NCBI GenBank assembly: GCA_024690825.1
Contig: JAILOK010000098.1
Span: 43,170 to 107,169 of the forward strand
DNA length: 64,000 nt
Direction of reading: 5' to 3'
Source: Lachnospiraceae bacterium
Lineage (GTDB): Bacteria; Bacillota; Clostridia; Lachnospirales; Lachnospiraceae
In this document: positions 55,667 through 64,000 of the stretch, piece after piece
How the letters are laid out: each line of letters opens with the position of its first letter
How positions within the stretch are numbered: position 1 is the stretch's first letter
Notes under the pieces: model-generated
Databases searched by the model: none
What the model was told of the DNA's origin: nothing
The model's input: only the letters and a program-made list of their open reading frames with translations
Program-made: the position numbers and the translations under genes

Positions 55667-56398
55667 ATGGAAGATTTTGAATACCGGGTGCTGATGATAG
55701 ATGATGATGAAGTCATCGCGCAGTCAACGGCAGAATATTTTAATATGTTCAATGTGAAGACGGCCTATGTCACGGGCTTTGATGAGGCTGTGTCCTTTCT
55801 TGATGCACACAGGGTATCGCTTGTGCTCCTTGATATCAACTTAGGTGAAAGCTCGGGCTTCGATCTTTGCAAGAGGATCAGGCAGGACTACGACATGCCT
55901 GTATTTTTCATTAGCGCGAGGACAAGTGACGACGATGTGCTCATAGCGCTCAACATCGGAGGCGATGACTATATCAAAAAGCCCTACACCTTAAGCATCC
56001 TGCTTGCGAAGGTGAAAGCTGCGCTTGCAAGATATGACAGGGCCGTAAAGGATGCGGAAGTATCCGGAAAAAGGAGCCTGCCTGAAGGACCGGCCGCGGC
56101 TCTTACCGATAATATAAGCATTGATACCAATCAGCGGTGCATAATAAAAGACGGCAGCAGGATACCTTTAAAGGATATGGAATACAGGCTGATGCAGTAC
56201 CTGGTATCAAACAGGGGCAGAGTCGTGACAAAGGACGAGCTTTTGAAAAATGTCTGGGAGGATGAATTCACGGGTGAGGGAACGATAGCGGTTCATATCA
56301 GGCACTTGAGGGAAAAGACGGAGGAGGATCCGAAGGAGCCCCGTATAATAAAAACAATCTGGGGTGTTGGATATATGATCGATGAACAGATACATTAA
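55667..56398 (+). CDS. OmpR-family response regulator
   Basis: 243 residues from ATG 55667 (GGGGGAG upstream). Receiver domain with MIDDDE, phospho-Asp in LVLLDINLGE, and Lys in DDYIKKPYTLSIL. Winged-helix output at about 145-240 (LKDMEYRLMQYLVSNRGRVVTKDELLKNVW...IAVHIRHLREK). The stop overlaps the histidine kinase start. Confidence 0.95.
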   Translation: MEDFEYRVLMIDDDEVIAQSTAEYFNMFNVKTAYVTGFDEAVSFLDAHRVSLVLLDINLGESSGFDLCKRIRQDYDMPVFFISARTSDDDVLIALNIGGDDYIKKPYTLSILLAKVKAALARYDRAVKDAEVSGKRSLPEGPAAALTDNISIDTNQRCIIKDGSRIPLKDMEYRLMQYLVSNRGRVVTKDELLKNVWEDEFTGEGTIAVHIRHLREKTEEDPKEPRIIKTIWGVGYMIDEQIH

Positions 56399-57689
56399 GG
56401 TCATGGTGACTGCAGGGATCATATATTTCCTTGCGGTCATCATATTTTATCTCACGGCAGGTAATCTCATAAAGAAAGATCCCGAAGGGAAAAAGGCGGT
56501 TCTTGTTTTGAACGACATCACGCAGATCGCGGAAGAAAAAGGTCTTTCACCCGAAGTGTTTTCGGGCAGGGATTTCGGAGCGGATTTCGTTGTCCTTGAC
56601 AGTAATGAAAACATGGTTTTTTCATCCGGCAGCTGCGCAGAAGCCGGTGAAGACATGACGGTCTCAAAGGCGGTGATGCAGCATCTTCCCTATTCGTGCG
56701 TGATGAACGGTGAAAGGCTGGCAGGTTACGTGATAGTGACCGGAAACGGAAGATCGGCGGCCGAAACCCTTGTTTTCAGGATGACGGCGGTCTTTGCGCT
56801 GTGCGGTCTTATTATGCTGACCGCAGTTTTTATAGCGGGAGTTTATATCCAAAAAAGCATCATACTTCCGTTTAAGAGGATGCAGGATTTTGCCGGAAGG
56901 GTTGCCGAAGGGCAGCTTGATGAGGCTCTTCCGATGGACCGTGAAAATCTCTTCGGAGCATTTTCGGAAAGCTTTGACATCATGCGGGAAGAACTTCTGA
57001 AGTCAAGGGAAAGAGAACTTGAACTTCAGAAAAAGGAGAGGGAGCTTGTGGCTTCCCTAAGCCATGATCTCAAGACTCCCGTCACGGGGATCAAGCTGAC
57101 CGCCGAGCTTTTGAAGGCAAAGATGGAGGCCGGCAAACCCGATGCTTCGGACATCATGGAAAAGGCGGACAATATTTTTAATAAAGCCGATCAGATCGAT
57201 GTGCTCGTAAGCGACCTCTTTGATTCAACGCTCGATGATCTGGGTGAATTCAGGGTAAACTGTACAGAGTCCGAATCAAGGGTGCTGTCCGGGATAATAA
57301 AAAAATATGACAACAGGGGGCTGGTAAAAAGTGCCCAAGTTCCAGGAGTCATAATAAAGATCGATGAAAAGCGCATGGCGCAGGTGATCGGAAACATCAT
57401 CTCAAATTCCGAAAAATATGCGGGAACTCCCGTAGATGTGGACTATTCACTGTCTGACGGATTTCTTGAAATGCGGATAAGTGATGAAGGTCCGGGCGTG
57501 CCTTCTGACGAGACGGAGCTTATCACAAACAAGTTTTACCGCGGCAGACAGTGGAAGGAAAGTGACAAGACCGGCAACGGTCTCGGCCTGTACATAGCCC
57601 GAACTCTCATGGAACTGATGGGAGGAAAGCTGGTCATCGAAAAGCCGGAGAAGGGATTTTGCGCGGTACTTATGATACCGTTGGCGTAA
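56382..57689 (+). CDS. Sensor histidine kinase
   Basis: 435 residues. Two membrane helices (about 5-28 and 130-155) flank a roughly 100-residue extracellular sensor with no recognised fold. HAMP-like linker, HisKA with SLSHDLKTPVTGI (His about 227), N box IGNIISNSEKYAG, G1 ISDEGPGVP, G2 GNGLGLYIA. 17-nt overlap with the response regulator gene: one two-component operon. Confidence 0.94.
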   Translation: MNRYIKVMVTAGIIYFLAVIIFYLTAGNLIKKDPEGKKAVLVLNDITQIAEEKGLSPEVFSGRDFGADFVVLDSNENMVFSSGSCAEAGEDMTVSKAVMQHLPYSCVMNGERLAGYVIVTGNGRSAAETLVFRMTAVFALCGLIMLTAVFIAGVYIQKSIILPFKRMQDFAGRVAEGQLDEALPMDRENLFGAFSESFDIMREELLKSRERELELQKKERELVASLSHDLKTPVTGIKLTAELLKAKMEAGKPDASDIMEKADNIFNKADQIDVLVSDLFDSTLDDLGEFRVNCTESESRVLSGIIKKYDNRGLVKSAQVPGVIIKIDEKRMAQVIGNIISNSEKYAGTPVDVDYSLSDGFLEMRISDEGPGVPSDETELITNKFYRGRQWKESDKTGNGLGLYIARTLMELMGGKLVIEKPEKGFCAVLMIPLA

Positions 57690-57747
57690 TGTGACAGTCA
57701 TGATATTTTTTATTTACGTAATTGAAAAGGGGTTTTGATCTTTTAAG

Positions 57748-57780
57748 GGCCGTCCGATCAGTTGATCAGACGGCCTCTTT
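57748..57780. terminator. Bidirectional terminator
   Basis: GGCCGTCCGATCA pairs with TGATCAGACGGCC, then TCTTTATATA on the right and AAAAG on the left. Shared by the convergent kinase and surface-protein genes. Confidence 0.75.
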
Positions 57781-57788
57781 ATATATTT

Positions 57789-60700
57789 CTATTCCGTGAT
57801 CTTCAGATTAAGAGAAGCTTTCTTTTTGCTTCCGTCGTTTGCAGTGACAGTAAGCTTTACGGTTCCCGTACCGACCCCTTTATAAAGGATCGATTCACCG
57901 GCCAAAAGATCAACGGAAGCTATGGATGTACCGTAGGTGTCGGTCGTGCCGTCGGCCTTTCTTACTGCTATGAGAGCGGTGCTTTCAGGCGATGCTGTAC
58001 CGGTCTTTCCTGAAAGCGTGACAGACAGGGTAGTGTTCGTGGCATCGGAAGGATTTACGGTCACGGATCTGATACGTCCGGTCCGGCCTTTAGCGATCGT
58101 TATCTTTTTGCTGTTCAGCGAAAGCTTTTTTACGGGAACATATGTCTTTACCGTAAGGGTCTTTTTGATCCTCGGATCGTCTGCACTGGTTGCCGTGATC
58201 ACGGTTGTACCTTCCCCTGTTGCTTTTATAAGACCGTTTTTCACCGTGGCGACGGATGTATCATTCGATGACCATATTATCCTGCTGTTGGCAGGCTTTT
58301 CAGAAAATACGGCTTTTATCCGTACACTTTTCCCTACGGCCAGTCCGTTTTCACCAAGCTTGTCATAATTTGTCGTGACAAGAGTGAGGCTTTCGGAGGT
58401 TGCGGGTTTTGCTGTTATCGTGCAGGAAGCGGTCTTGTCATCCATCTTTGCGGTGATCACCGCGGATCCCTTTTTCTGATCAGTATTCACCGTCACAAAG
58501 CCTGTGCTGCTTACCGAGGCTATGGAGGGATCCGAGCTTGTCCAGGTTACGGTGTCATATATGGCGGGACTTGACTTTGTAACAAGCTGCAGACCGGCGC
58601 CGCATCCGAGGACTGCTTTCTTTTTGTTCAGTGTCAGCTTCGTCTTTGCCTTCTGCTCATCTGTCAGTGCAGAGACGGTTTTGATGTTCATGGTGAGGCT
58701 TTTACTGAAAGCCGTGCTGTCTACGGATGTTACCGTTACATTGACTTTTGTGCTGCCCGGTGCAAGGGAAGTGAGCTTTCCGTCTTCAGACAATGTGATA
58801 AATGAACTGTCTGCTGCCGCAAATTTTATACTGTATGCCGCATCAGCTGGTTTGACTGTAATAAATCCACAAAGATCAAGCGTTTTTCCTTCTTCGATCG
58901 TGACTTTCTTTGTGACTGAAGCCGAAGAAGGGCAGACTCCTACTGATACCTTAACGGATGAGATGACATCACCGTCATCTCCGTTATTTCCGGAATATCC
59001 CGAAGTTCTTGCGCTTACGAGGGCTTCACCGCTCCTGATCGCTGTAACGGTTCCGTCAGAGCCCACGGAAACGATGCTTCCGTCTGAGCTGGTCCATATG
59101 AGAGCCTTACTCATGGGCTCGGTGATACCTGCTGATGTGTAGGTGGTAGTAAATACGGGCTTCAGTTTCACTGAACTTCCCCTTGTAAGCTCCAGAGTAC
59201 CGCAGATGTCATCCGATGAAGGATCTGCAACTGTGTTTTCAAAGTTTACGGAGGTTACGGCATTTCCTACGGTTACGGTACAGACTGCGCTCTTGCCGCT
59301 GCCGTCCGCTGCGGTGGCGGTTATCTTAACGGTTCCGGTCTTTGCCGGTGAGGCTCCCGTGGATATTGCCGTAATAAGACCGTCCTTTACGGTCGCCATC
59401 GATATATCGGAGCTTGACCAGGTGACTTCAGGATCTGCATCCGCCGGAGCCACGGAGGTTACCTTCAGCTGATAAGTCCTTCCGACTCCGAGTGAAACTG
59501 CATTTGAGTTAAGATATATTTTTGTGACTTTTGATGCTGTTTCTTCCGTGCCGCTTTCTTCAGCCGGATCTGCAGGTTGGGCAGGTTCAACAGGCTGTGT
59601 CGGGTCAGAAGGCTGTGTCGGGTCAGAAGGCTGCGTCGGGTCAGAAGGCTGTGTCGGGTCAGAAGGCTGTCCCGGCTCTGAAGGTCCGCCGGGCTGTGAC
59701 GGCTGTCCCGGCTGTGATGATCCTCCGGGAACTGACGGACTGCTGCTTCCGGTTGTTACAGCAGTGGCAGCAGTTGTCTGGCCTGCTATGTTCAGTGTAT
59801 ATTCCTGTCCGCTTGTAAGAGAAGGCGAACCGTAAATAAGGAAGGTTGCAGCACAGGGCAGGGTAGTGTTAATAAGCTCGGTAGTTCCGGACAATACCTT
59901 AAATGAAGAGCCTGCCGCGATCTGGGAGGAAGCCATGGTCTGATTCCCAGGACCCTGCGGCATACCGCCTCCGCTGCTGCTGCCATAGGTAAGATATACT
60001 CCGCCTCCGCTTTCGGGAGTGGATTCACCCATTCCGTCTGAACCTGTTCCCAGTATCACGACATTTGCACCGTAAGTAAAACCGCTGTCCGTATCAAATG
60101 GTGAATTGCTGGTGTTTGATGCTCCGAAGACACAGACTGTACCGCCCTCTATATCAAGGCTGCCGTTGCAGTCTATGCCGTCGCCGTCAGCCTTGTAGCT
60201 TATGCTTCTGCCTGAAAGAGAAGTGCTCTTCGTCGATGAACTGTCGATCTTTATATTTACGCTTCCACTGTATATCTTGCAGGTGCAGCCGCTTCCCTTC
60301 GTTGTTGTCTTTGTATATCCGTAATCAAGATCTTCAGATGAGGTGCAGTCATATGTATAGGTAACATTTGTCTTGTATCCCGCATTGATACCGTCGTCGT
60401 TGGAATTGATCGTAACGGACGGGCCGCCCGATGCACCTTCTGTACCTATCACGATATCTTTTCCTTCAAATCCTTCATAGCAGCTTTGTACATTGATGAC
60501 TGTATCGTTTCCGGTGATCGTAAGATCACCTGCAGAGGTTATGGCATCATCCGAGGCATTTATTGTAATATTGCCGCCGGTGATGGAGATGGTATTATTT
60601 GATTTTATCGCATCATCAGGGGAACCTATGATGTAAACGCCATTTGAGCATGCGGTATAACCACTTGTAGTTACGTTGTTCGCCTTAAGTCCGGCGCCGG

Positions 60701-61874
60701 TGGTATCCAGATTGAGCATTCCTCCGCTTATCTTCAGATGTCCTGACGCACTGTAGGTTTCCGTGGTATCCGTATATATCCTTGTAGAGGCCTTTGTTCC
60801 GGCTTTAAGGGCGCTGTGATCTCCCGTATCCACATTTATGCGCTCGGTCTTTAAGCCTGAGCGTTCATCCTCGGTGATATAGTTCAATGTCGTGGAAGAG
60901 CTTCCGCTTGTATAATAACCTGTTGACGCACCCGAAAAAACTGTTGAGATATTTAATTCACCGCCGCTTATATCTATGTTTTCGGCCTGGATCCCGTCGC
61001 CATATATATCTGTCAGATCTAATGTTCCCGATGTGATATTGACTGTTCCGTTTTTTGCCTTTATTGCATCATCCAGGCTTCCTGTCACGGAAAGTGATCC
61101 GTCTCCGGCAAAGGTGAAGGTGCTGCCGTCCTTTCCCTTGATGAGGGCTGAAGGATCCTCGATGGAGGTGCTGCTGCCTGTAAAGGAACTGCTGCCTGTC
61201 AGGTTTATGGTGGTCACGGAATTTTTCCCGGTCTCAATAACGGGGGAATCATCTGAGATAACAGCTGCGAGTCCCGAGTCATCTATGGTGAGATTGTCCA
61301 GAGTGAGAGTGGACTCGATGCCCTTACTGACACATACGATCGTATTGACCGCACTTCCGGTGAGGGTATAGGCTCCGTTCTTTGAGATCGTGACGGTGAG
61401 CGCATCCGACGACTCATCTGAAACAGCAGATATGCCGTCGGCATTTTCTGAAAGAATGGCCGAAGTGATGCCGTTCGATGTTGAAAAGGTCACGGTTCCG
61501 GATCCCGTTTCAGATCCCGACGCTGCTTCCTCGATAATTGAAACACATTCATTTTCGGAAACAGCTTCGTTTCCGGATACAGTTTCATTTTCAGAAACAG
61601 CTTCGTTTTCGGATACAGTTTCATTTTCAGAAACAGCTTCGTTTTCGGATACAGCTTCATTTTCAGAAACAGTTACATTTTCTGATGATCCGGTATCTTC
61701 CTGAACGGTTTCTTCTGATGTGAGGGAATCTTCAGAAACCGTTTCCAAAACCGTATCGGATCCATCTTCCGATGCATAAACATAAAGAGCGCCCGGCAAG
61801 GGCTTAAGTGACAGGATTGCTGCCATCGTAAATGCAGCAGCTTTTGCAGAAAAATGATCTTTAAATATAAACAT
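57789..61874 (-). CDS. Secreted Cthe_2159-type carbohydrate-binding protein with Ig-like stalk
   Basis: 1361 residues. Signal peptide to about 35 (LPGALYVYASEDG). A VSEN-E repeat at about 55-110. A long beta-solenoid at about 140-720 with alternating TISITGGNITINASDDAITS-like turns and GDGIQAENIDISGGELN, the pattern of the Cthe_2159 family, which binds acidic polysaccharides such as polygalacturonate. Then a Pro/Ser/Gln linker with QPSDPT repeats (about 735-765). From about 785 roughly five to six BIG2-like modules (VTWSSSDISMATVKDGLITA and relatives). No LPXTG. The family call rests on the repeat pattern. AAGGAGGG before the ATG; it has its own promoter box, shared with sigI. Confidence 0.8.
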   Translation of the reverse strand: MFIFKDHFSAKAAAFTMAAILSLKPLPGALYVYASEDGSDTVLETVSEDSLTSEETVQEDTGSSENVTVSENEAVSENEAVSENETVSENEAVSENETVSGNEAVSENECVSIIEEAASGSETGSGTVTFSTSNGITSAILSENADGISAVSDESSDALTVTISKNGAYTLTGSAVNTIVCVSKGIESTLTLDNLTIDDSGLAAVISDDSPVIETGKNSVTTINLTGSSSFTGSSTSIEDPSALIKGKDGSTFTFAGDGSLSVTGSLDDAIKAKNGTVNITSGTLDLTDIYGDGIQAENIDISGGELNISTVFSGASTGYYTSGSSSTTLNYITEDERSGLKTERINVDTGDHSALKAGTKASTRIYTDTTETYSASGHLKISGGMLNLDTTGAGLKANNVTTSGYTACSNGVYIIGSPDDAIKSNNTISITGGNITINASDDAITSAGDLTITGNDTVINVQSCYEGFEGKDIVIGTEGASGGPSVTINSNDDGINAGYKTNVTYTYDCTSSEDLDYGYTKTTTKGSGCTCKIYSGSVNIKIDSSSTKSTSLSGRSISYKADGDGIDCNGSLDIEGGTVCVFGASNTSNSPFDTDSGFTYGANVVILGTGSDGMGESTPESGGGVYLTYGSSSGGGMPQGPGNQTMASSQIAAGSSFKVLSGTTELINTTLPCAATFLIYGSPSLTSGQEYTLNIAGQTTAATAVTTGSSSPSVPGGSSQPGQPSQPGGPSEPGQPSDPTQPSDPTQPSDPTQPSDPTQPVEPAQPADPAEESGTEETASKVTKIYLNSNAVSLGVGRTYQLKVTSVAPADADPEVTWSSSDISMATVKDGLITAISTGASPAKTGTVKITATAADGSGKSAVCTVTVGNAVTSVNFENTVADPSSDDICGTLELTRGSSVKLKPVFTTTYTSAGITEPMSKALIWTSSDGSIVSVGSDGTVTAIRSGEALVSARTSGYSGNNGDDGDVISSVKVSVGVCPSSASVTKKVTIEEGKTLDLCGFITVKPADAAYSIKFAAADSSFITLSEDGKLTSLAPGSTKVNVTVTSVDSTAFSKSLTMNIKTVSALTDEQKAKTKLTLNKKKAVLGCGAGLQLVTKSSPAIYDTVTWTSSDPSIASVSSTGFVTVNTDQKKGSAVITAKMDDKTASCTITAKPATSESLTLVTTNYDKLGENGLAVGKSVRIKAVFSEKPANSRIIWSSNDTSVATVKNGLIKATGEGTTVITATSADDPRIKKTLTVKTYVPVKKLSLNSKKITIAKGRTGRIRSVTVNPSDATNTTLSVTLSGKTGTASPESTALIAVRKADGTTDTYGTSIASVDLLAGESILYKGVGTGTVKLTVTANDGSKKKASLNLKITE
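59598..59670. repeat. 18-bp coding tandem repeat (QPSDPT)
   Basis: About four copies of GGGTCAGAAGGCTGTGTC encode QPSDPT in the linker of the reverse-strand surface protein. Copies are nearly identical, so length variation is likely. Confidence 0.7.
61546..61683. repeat. 36-bp coding tandem repeat (VSENEAVSENET)
   Basis: Near-identical units encode alternating SENEAV and SENETV on the reverse strand, just after the signal peptide of the surface protein. Confidence 0.7.
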
Positions 61875-61900
61875 AAATTTTCCCTCCTTTATTTGGTTTT

Positions 61901-61977
61901 TTATTCCGGGACCGGATTTTTGGCCTTTGATCCGGTCTGAGTATTACTACAAGCTTCCGGAATAAAAAACGGGGGTA
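61901..61977 (-). promoter_or_regulatory. SigI-type promoter box and structured 5' UTR
   Basis: On the reverse strand the sequence TACCCCCGTTTTT (complement of 61965-61977) precedes the surface protein gene by about 95 nt. The same sequence stands upstream of sigI at the right edge. SigI promoters are described with an ACCCCC-type -35 element. Downstream, TTATTCCGG/CCGGAATAA (61901-61909/61957-61965) and GACCGGAT/ATCCGGTC (61910-61917/61930-61937) nest into a long hairpin in the leader. The -10 is not clear to me. Confidence 0.55.
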
Positions 61978-62006
61978 GGGAGGGAAAAATTATAAATTAT
62001 TTTTTG

Positions 62007-63173
62007 TTACATCGGAGGCCTGCCGCCGGGGTCCGGTCCACCGGGATTTCCGGGATCCTGAGATCCTTCAGCAGGCGGAGCCTGAGGTTCCTGGCCTCCC
62101 GGATCCTGTGTGCCCTGATCCGAAGGGGGAGTGGAGCCGTGGTCCGAAGGCGGCTGTGCTCCCTGATCCGAAGGCGGCTGTGACCCCTGATCCGAGGGCG
62201 GCTGTGCTCCCTGATCCGAAGGCGGTTGTGACCCCTGATCCGAAGGCGGCTGTGCTCCCTGATCCGAAGGCGGTTGTGACCCCTGATCCGAAGGCGGCTG
62301 TGCTCCCTGATCTGAAGGCAGTTTTGAACCCTGATCACCGGGCGGTTCTGATCTCTGATCGTCAGGAGACTTCCGGTCGAGATCTTCGGGTTCTTGCATG
62401 TCCCTGTTTTCCTGCTCCGGCTGACTGTGATCATCTGCGTCTTGAGGCTTCCGGCTACCGTACTCTTCAGGTACGATCATGTCATTCTCAGACGGCTGCG
62501 GCTCTTCATACATGTTTTCAATGTTTTGATCCTTTATTACATTGAGGATACTGCGTCCGGGACTTTCATTCTTTTCTTTGGCATCCTTTAGTTCGTCCTT
62601 TGTGATGATAACGGCATTTCCGCTGATGCTCTTATTATCCGGCAGGTTTTTCTCATTCCAGTCGTTCATCTCTTCGACAGCCTTCTGCTTGAGGGTATCA
62701 TCCTTCCTGCCGTGGCTTGAAACAGTCACTACAACAGGAGTGTCCTCGGAGATGTAATCAGATTCGTCAAGAGCATCTAAAGTGATCCCGAGGGCATTAT
62801 CTATCTTTTTACCCAGAACCTCGCTGCGGATGTCCGATACGATCTCTTTACCGTCTGTATTATAGGAATCAAATCCTATAACCCTGTCAAAGACATTCAG
62901 TTCGTATCGCAGTGACGGATTCACATCAAGAGTGACCGTACTGTATGCGTAGGTATTTGCACTCACAGTCCCGGTTATGAGCAGGACTGCCGCAGCAGCG
63001 GCCGCGATCTTTGCAGAATGCACTGATGCAAAGTTTACGATATTGGGGTTTTGGGTCTTATAATCAAGGATCTGGCCTATGGAATAATCATGGTTTTTTA
63101 TTTCATTAAAGGTGCCGTCATGGGCGAGTACTGCTGCCCTGGAACCTTTGATGCTTACCACCGTTGCTTTCAT
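62007..63173 (-). CDS. rsgI: RsgI-like anti-sigma factor with repeat ectodomain
   Basis: 388 residues from the ATG complement at 63171-63173 (AAGGAG upstream). Residues 1-50 form the RsgI N-terminal domain (MKATVVSIKGSRAAVLAHDGTFNEIKNHDYSIGQIL) that holds SigI. One membrane helix at about 55-78. An extracellular domain at about 79-215 begins with YSTVTLDVNPSLRYELNVFDRVIGF, the conserved RsgI autoproteolysis region. The C-terminus is Pro/Gln/Asp/Gly low complexity with PPSDQGAQ/PPSDQGSQ repeats instead of the carbohydrate-binding module seen in Clostridium thermocellum RsgI proteins. Start overlaps the sigI stop (ATGA-type). Confidence 0.88.
   Translation of the reverse strand: MKATVVSIKGSRAAVLAHDGTFNEIKNHDYSIGQILDYKTQNPNIVNFASVHSAKIAAAAAAVLLITGTVSANTYAYSTVTLDVNPSLRYELNVFDRVIGFDSYNTDGKEIVSDIRSEVLGKKIDNALGITLDALDESDYISEDTPVVVTVSSHGRKDDTLKQKAVEEMNDWNEKNLPDNKSISGNAVIITKDELKDAKEKNESPGRSILNVIKDQNIENMYEEPQPSENDMIVPEEYGSRKPQDADDHSQPEQENRDMQEPEDLDRKSPDDQRSEPPGDQGSKLPSDQGAQPPSDQGSQPPSDQGAQPPSDQGSQPPSDQGAQPPSDQGSQPPSDQGAQPPSDHGSTPPSDQGTQDPGGQEPQAPPAEGSQDPGNPGGPDPGGRPPM
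62110..62335. repeat. 24/48-bp coding tandem repeat (PPSDQGAQ/PPSDQGSQ)
   Basis: Eight or nine units of 24 bp, alternating A and S forms, encode the ectodomain tail of RsgI on the reverse strand. The near-identity suggests recent expansion. Confidence 0.75.
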
Positions 63174-63937
63174 GAAAAATGCTCCTTTCCGGAATTTTCC
63201 TGTATGGCGGGTTTCATGCACTGCACATACTCCGCTATCTGTGGATAGTCACCGTCAAGTATCAAAGTTGTTGTTATCAGATATTTTCTGAACTTATCCA
63301 GAAATTTAACACTCTGTCCGCTTCTTTTCTGAAGTTCCGCGGAGGGCAGGATCTTTTTCTTTTTCAGGTATTCCACCAGGGGTGGTGGAAGAAAGATCGA
63401 GGCGATTACTTCAGCGCAGCCTCTTTTTGTCTTTTCTGCCCGCGGTGAACATTTTGTGAGATCAAAAAAGGTTATACCGTAGCTTTCCAGCTCTTTTGTG
63501 AGTGTGAGTATCTCATCAGCCAGAGATCCCGAAGGATCAGGATTATCTGCAGTGAGACTTTCCATGACCTTCAGTTTCACTGATATCTCGGGATCATCTT
63601 CAGTGATCTCTCCGTCAAAGACCTGCGGACTTACAGGGATCTCACGGGATGAACGCTGTTCCTTACGATACATATTTATCAGCCTGTTCTTTATGACTTT
63701 TGCGGCATATCCCCAGAAATCCCCTTTTTCGGGATCATATGTGTCAATGGCATCCGAGACGGCAAGCAGGGCAGCAGACCACTCATCATCACTTCGGGTA
63801 ACCGGATGAGAGCATATTCTGGCCGTGAGTGCAAGGATGTGCATGCCGGCATCACTAAGGAACCGTTCCTTTTCAAGGGGATCGGATGCGGCTTTTACGG
63901 CTCTTTCGTTATCGGTTTTTGAATCATTTTTTTTCAA
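63170..63937 (-). CDS. sigI: Alternative sigma factor SigI
   Basis: 255 residues, typical for SigI. Region 2-like segment with DEWSAALLAVSDAIDTYDPEKGDFWGYAAKVIKNRLINMYRKEQR. The conserved C-terminal SigI domain at about 150-250 has LESYGITFFDLTKCSPRAEKTKRGC and LLPSAELQKRSGQSVKFLDKFRKYLITTTLILDGDY-like text. It drives envelope or polysaccharide-linked genes once RsgI releases it. Immediately upstream of rsgI. Confidence 0.92.
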   Translation of the reverse strand: MKKNDSKTDNERAVKAASDPLEKERFLSDAGMHILALTARICSHPVTRSDDEWSAALLAVSDAIDTYDPEKGDFWGYAAKVIKNRLINMYRKEQRSSREIPVSPQVFDGEITEDDPEISVKLKVMESLTADNPDPSGSLADEILTLTKELESYGITFFDLTKCSPRAEKTKRGCAEVIASIFLPPPLVEYLKKKKILPSAELQKRSGQSVKFLDKFRKYLITTTLILDGDYPQIAEYVQCMKPAIQENSGKEHFS

Positions 63938-63974
63938 TACAGGATATCCTCATTTGTTTCTGATGATATATACA

Positions 63975-64000
63975 TTAACAGAATACCAAAAACGGGGGTA
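63975..64000 (-). promoter_or_regulatory. SigI-type promoter box of sigI
   Basis: The reverse strand reads TACCCCCGTTTTTGGTATTC at the right edge, about 60 nt before the sigI start. It shares TACCCCCGTTTTT and a following TATTC with the box before the surface protein, indicating autoregulation and a common regulon. Confidence 0.6.

Noticed and set aside
59524..59835. Forward ORFs with GSEGCVGSEGCV or RIRGHNRL-type repeats (59524, 62108, 61997 reverse)
   Set aside because: These are antisense or shifted-frame readings of coding repeats in the reverse-strand surface protein and RsgI.
62110..62335. CRISPR-like regular repeats
   Set aside because: Units of 24 bp are contiguous without spacers and encode PPSDQG(A/S)Q in the RsgI frame.
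1..64000. tRNA or rRNA genes
   Set aside because: No cloverleaf with GGTTCRANTCC-type T-arm or rRNA-like conserved stretch was found on reading the gaps. A tRNAscan run would settle this.

Overview
The window reads as a chromosomal segment of a low-to-mid GC Firmicute, most likely a gut or rumen Lachnospiraceae close to Butyrivibrio and relatives. Evidence is the mix of families: a SigI/RsgI pair beside a Cthe_2159-type surface protein, an ammonium channel fused to a PII domain, a BMP-type nucleoside importer, paired peptidase and non-peptidase bacteriocin exporters, an HTH/membrane-protein pair, and purine-rich ribosome binding sites throughout. No rRNA, tRNA, CRISPR array, transposase or integrase was found. 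Taxonomy is an inference from gene content.

Layout. 1-1.4 kb: decayed end of a repetitive surface protein. 1.6-10.9 kb: peptide secretion region with a frameshifted double-glycine prepeptide, a queT transporter with a structured leader, a frameshifted lipoprotein, a miniature HlyD-like protein, a C39-peptidase ABC exporter, a second exporter and a DUF3298-like lipoprotein. 11.1-11.8 kb: small AT-rich two-gene cassette (HExxH protein plus acidic partner) between two copies of one terminator. 11.9-17.8 kb: 1967-residue secreted surface protein. 17.8-24.4 kb: sulfur/thiol block (Rrf2 regulator, O-acetylhomoserine sulfhydrylase, cysteine synthase, class II amidotransferase, and an unusual protein joining two different glutamate-cysteine ligase families). 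24.6-29.8 kb: FRG-domain protein and a complete sugar-type ABC importer. 29.9-33.1 kb: OB-like lipoprotein and a membrane/DUF6765 gene set. 33-38.6 kb: LysR regulator, a 24-residue ORF, Amt-PII, a gene-free stretch that looks like a large structured RNA, a thioesterase, a methyltransferase and a second double-glycine peptide. 38.9-46 kb: nucleoside importer and a divergent GntR/ABC-2 operon. 46-49.7 kb: Hsp33, a PAS-GGDEF protein, a membrane protein and an HTH protein. 49.7-51.8 kb: AT-rich accessory island. 51.8-55.4 kb: nadE-maf-mobA-acyltransferase operon. 55.7-64 kb: two-component system, then surface protein, RsgI and SigI.

The strongest candidate for something undescribed is the stretch 36541-37118. 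It has a consensus promoter (TTGACA-N17-TATAAT), no credible ORF, several local helices and an intrinsic terminator about 575 nt downstream. That size and the likely host recall the large ornate RNA class ROOL, but I could not compare sequences. A second theme is hairpin-forming intergenic elements. Two long ones and one short one share loop-proximal sequences, and the two long ones show compensatory stem changes. A separate 105-bp one sits exactly between the Shine-Dalgarno sequence and the start codon of the second exporter, bounded by CAG repeats.

The first 4 kb carry three homopolymer-associated frameshifts and one in-frame stop. The rest of the window shows almost none, so these are either local gene decay or base-calling errors near a contig edge.
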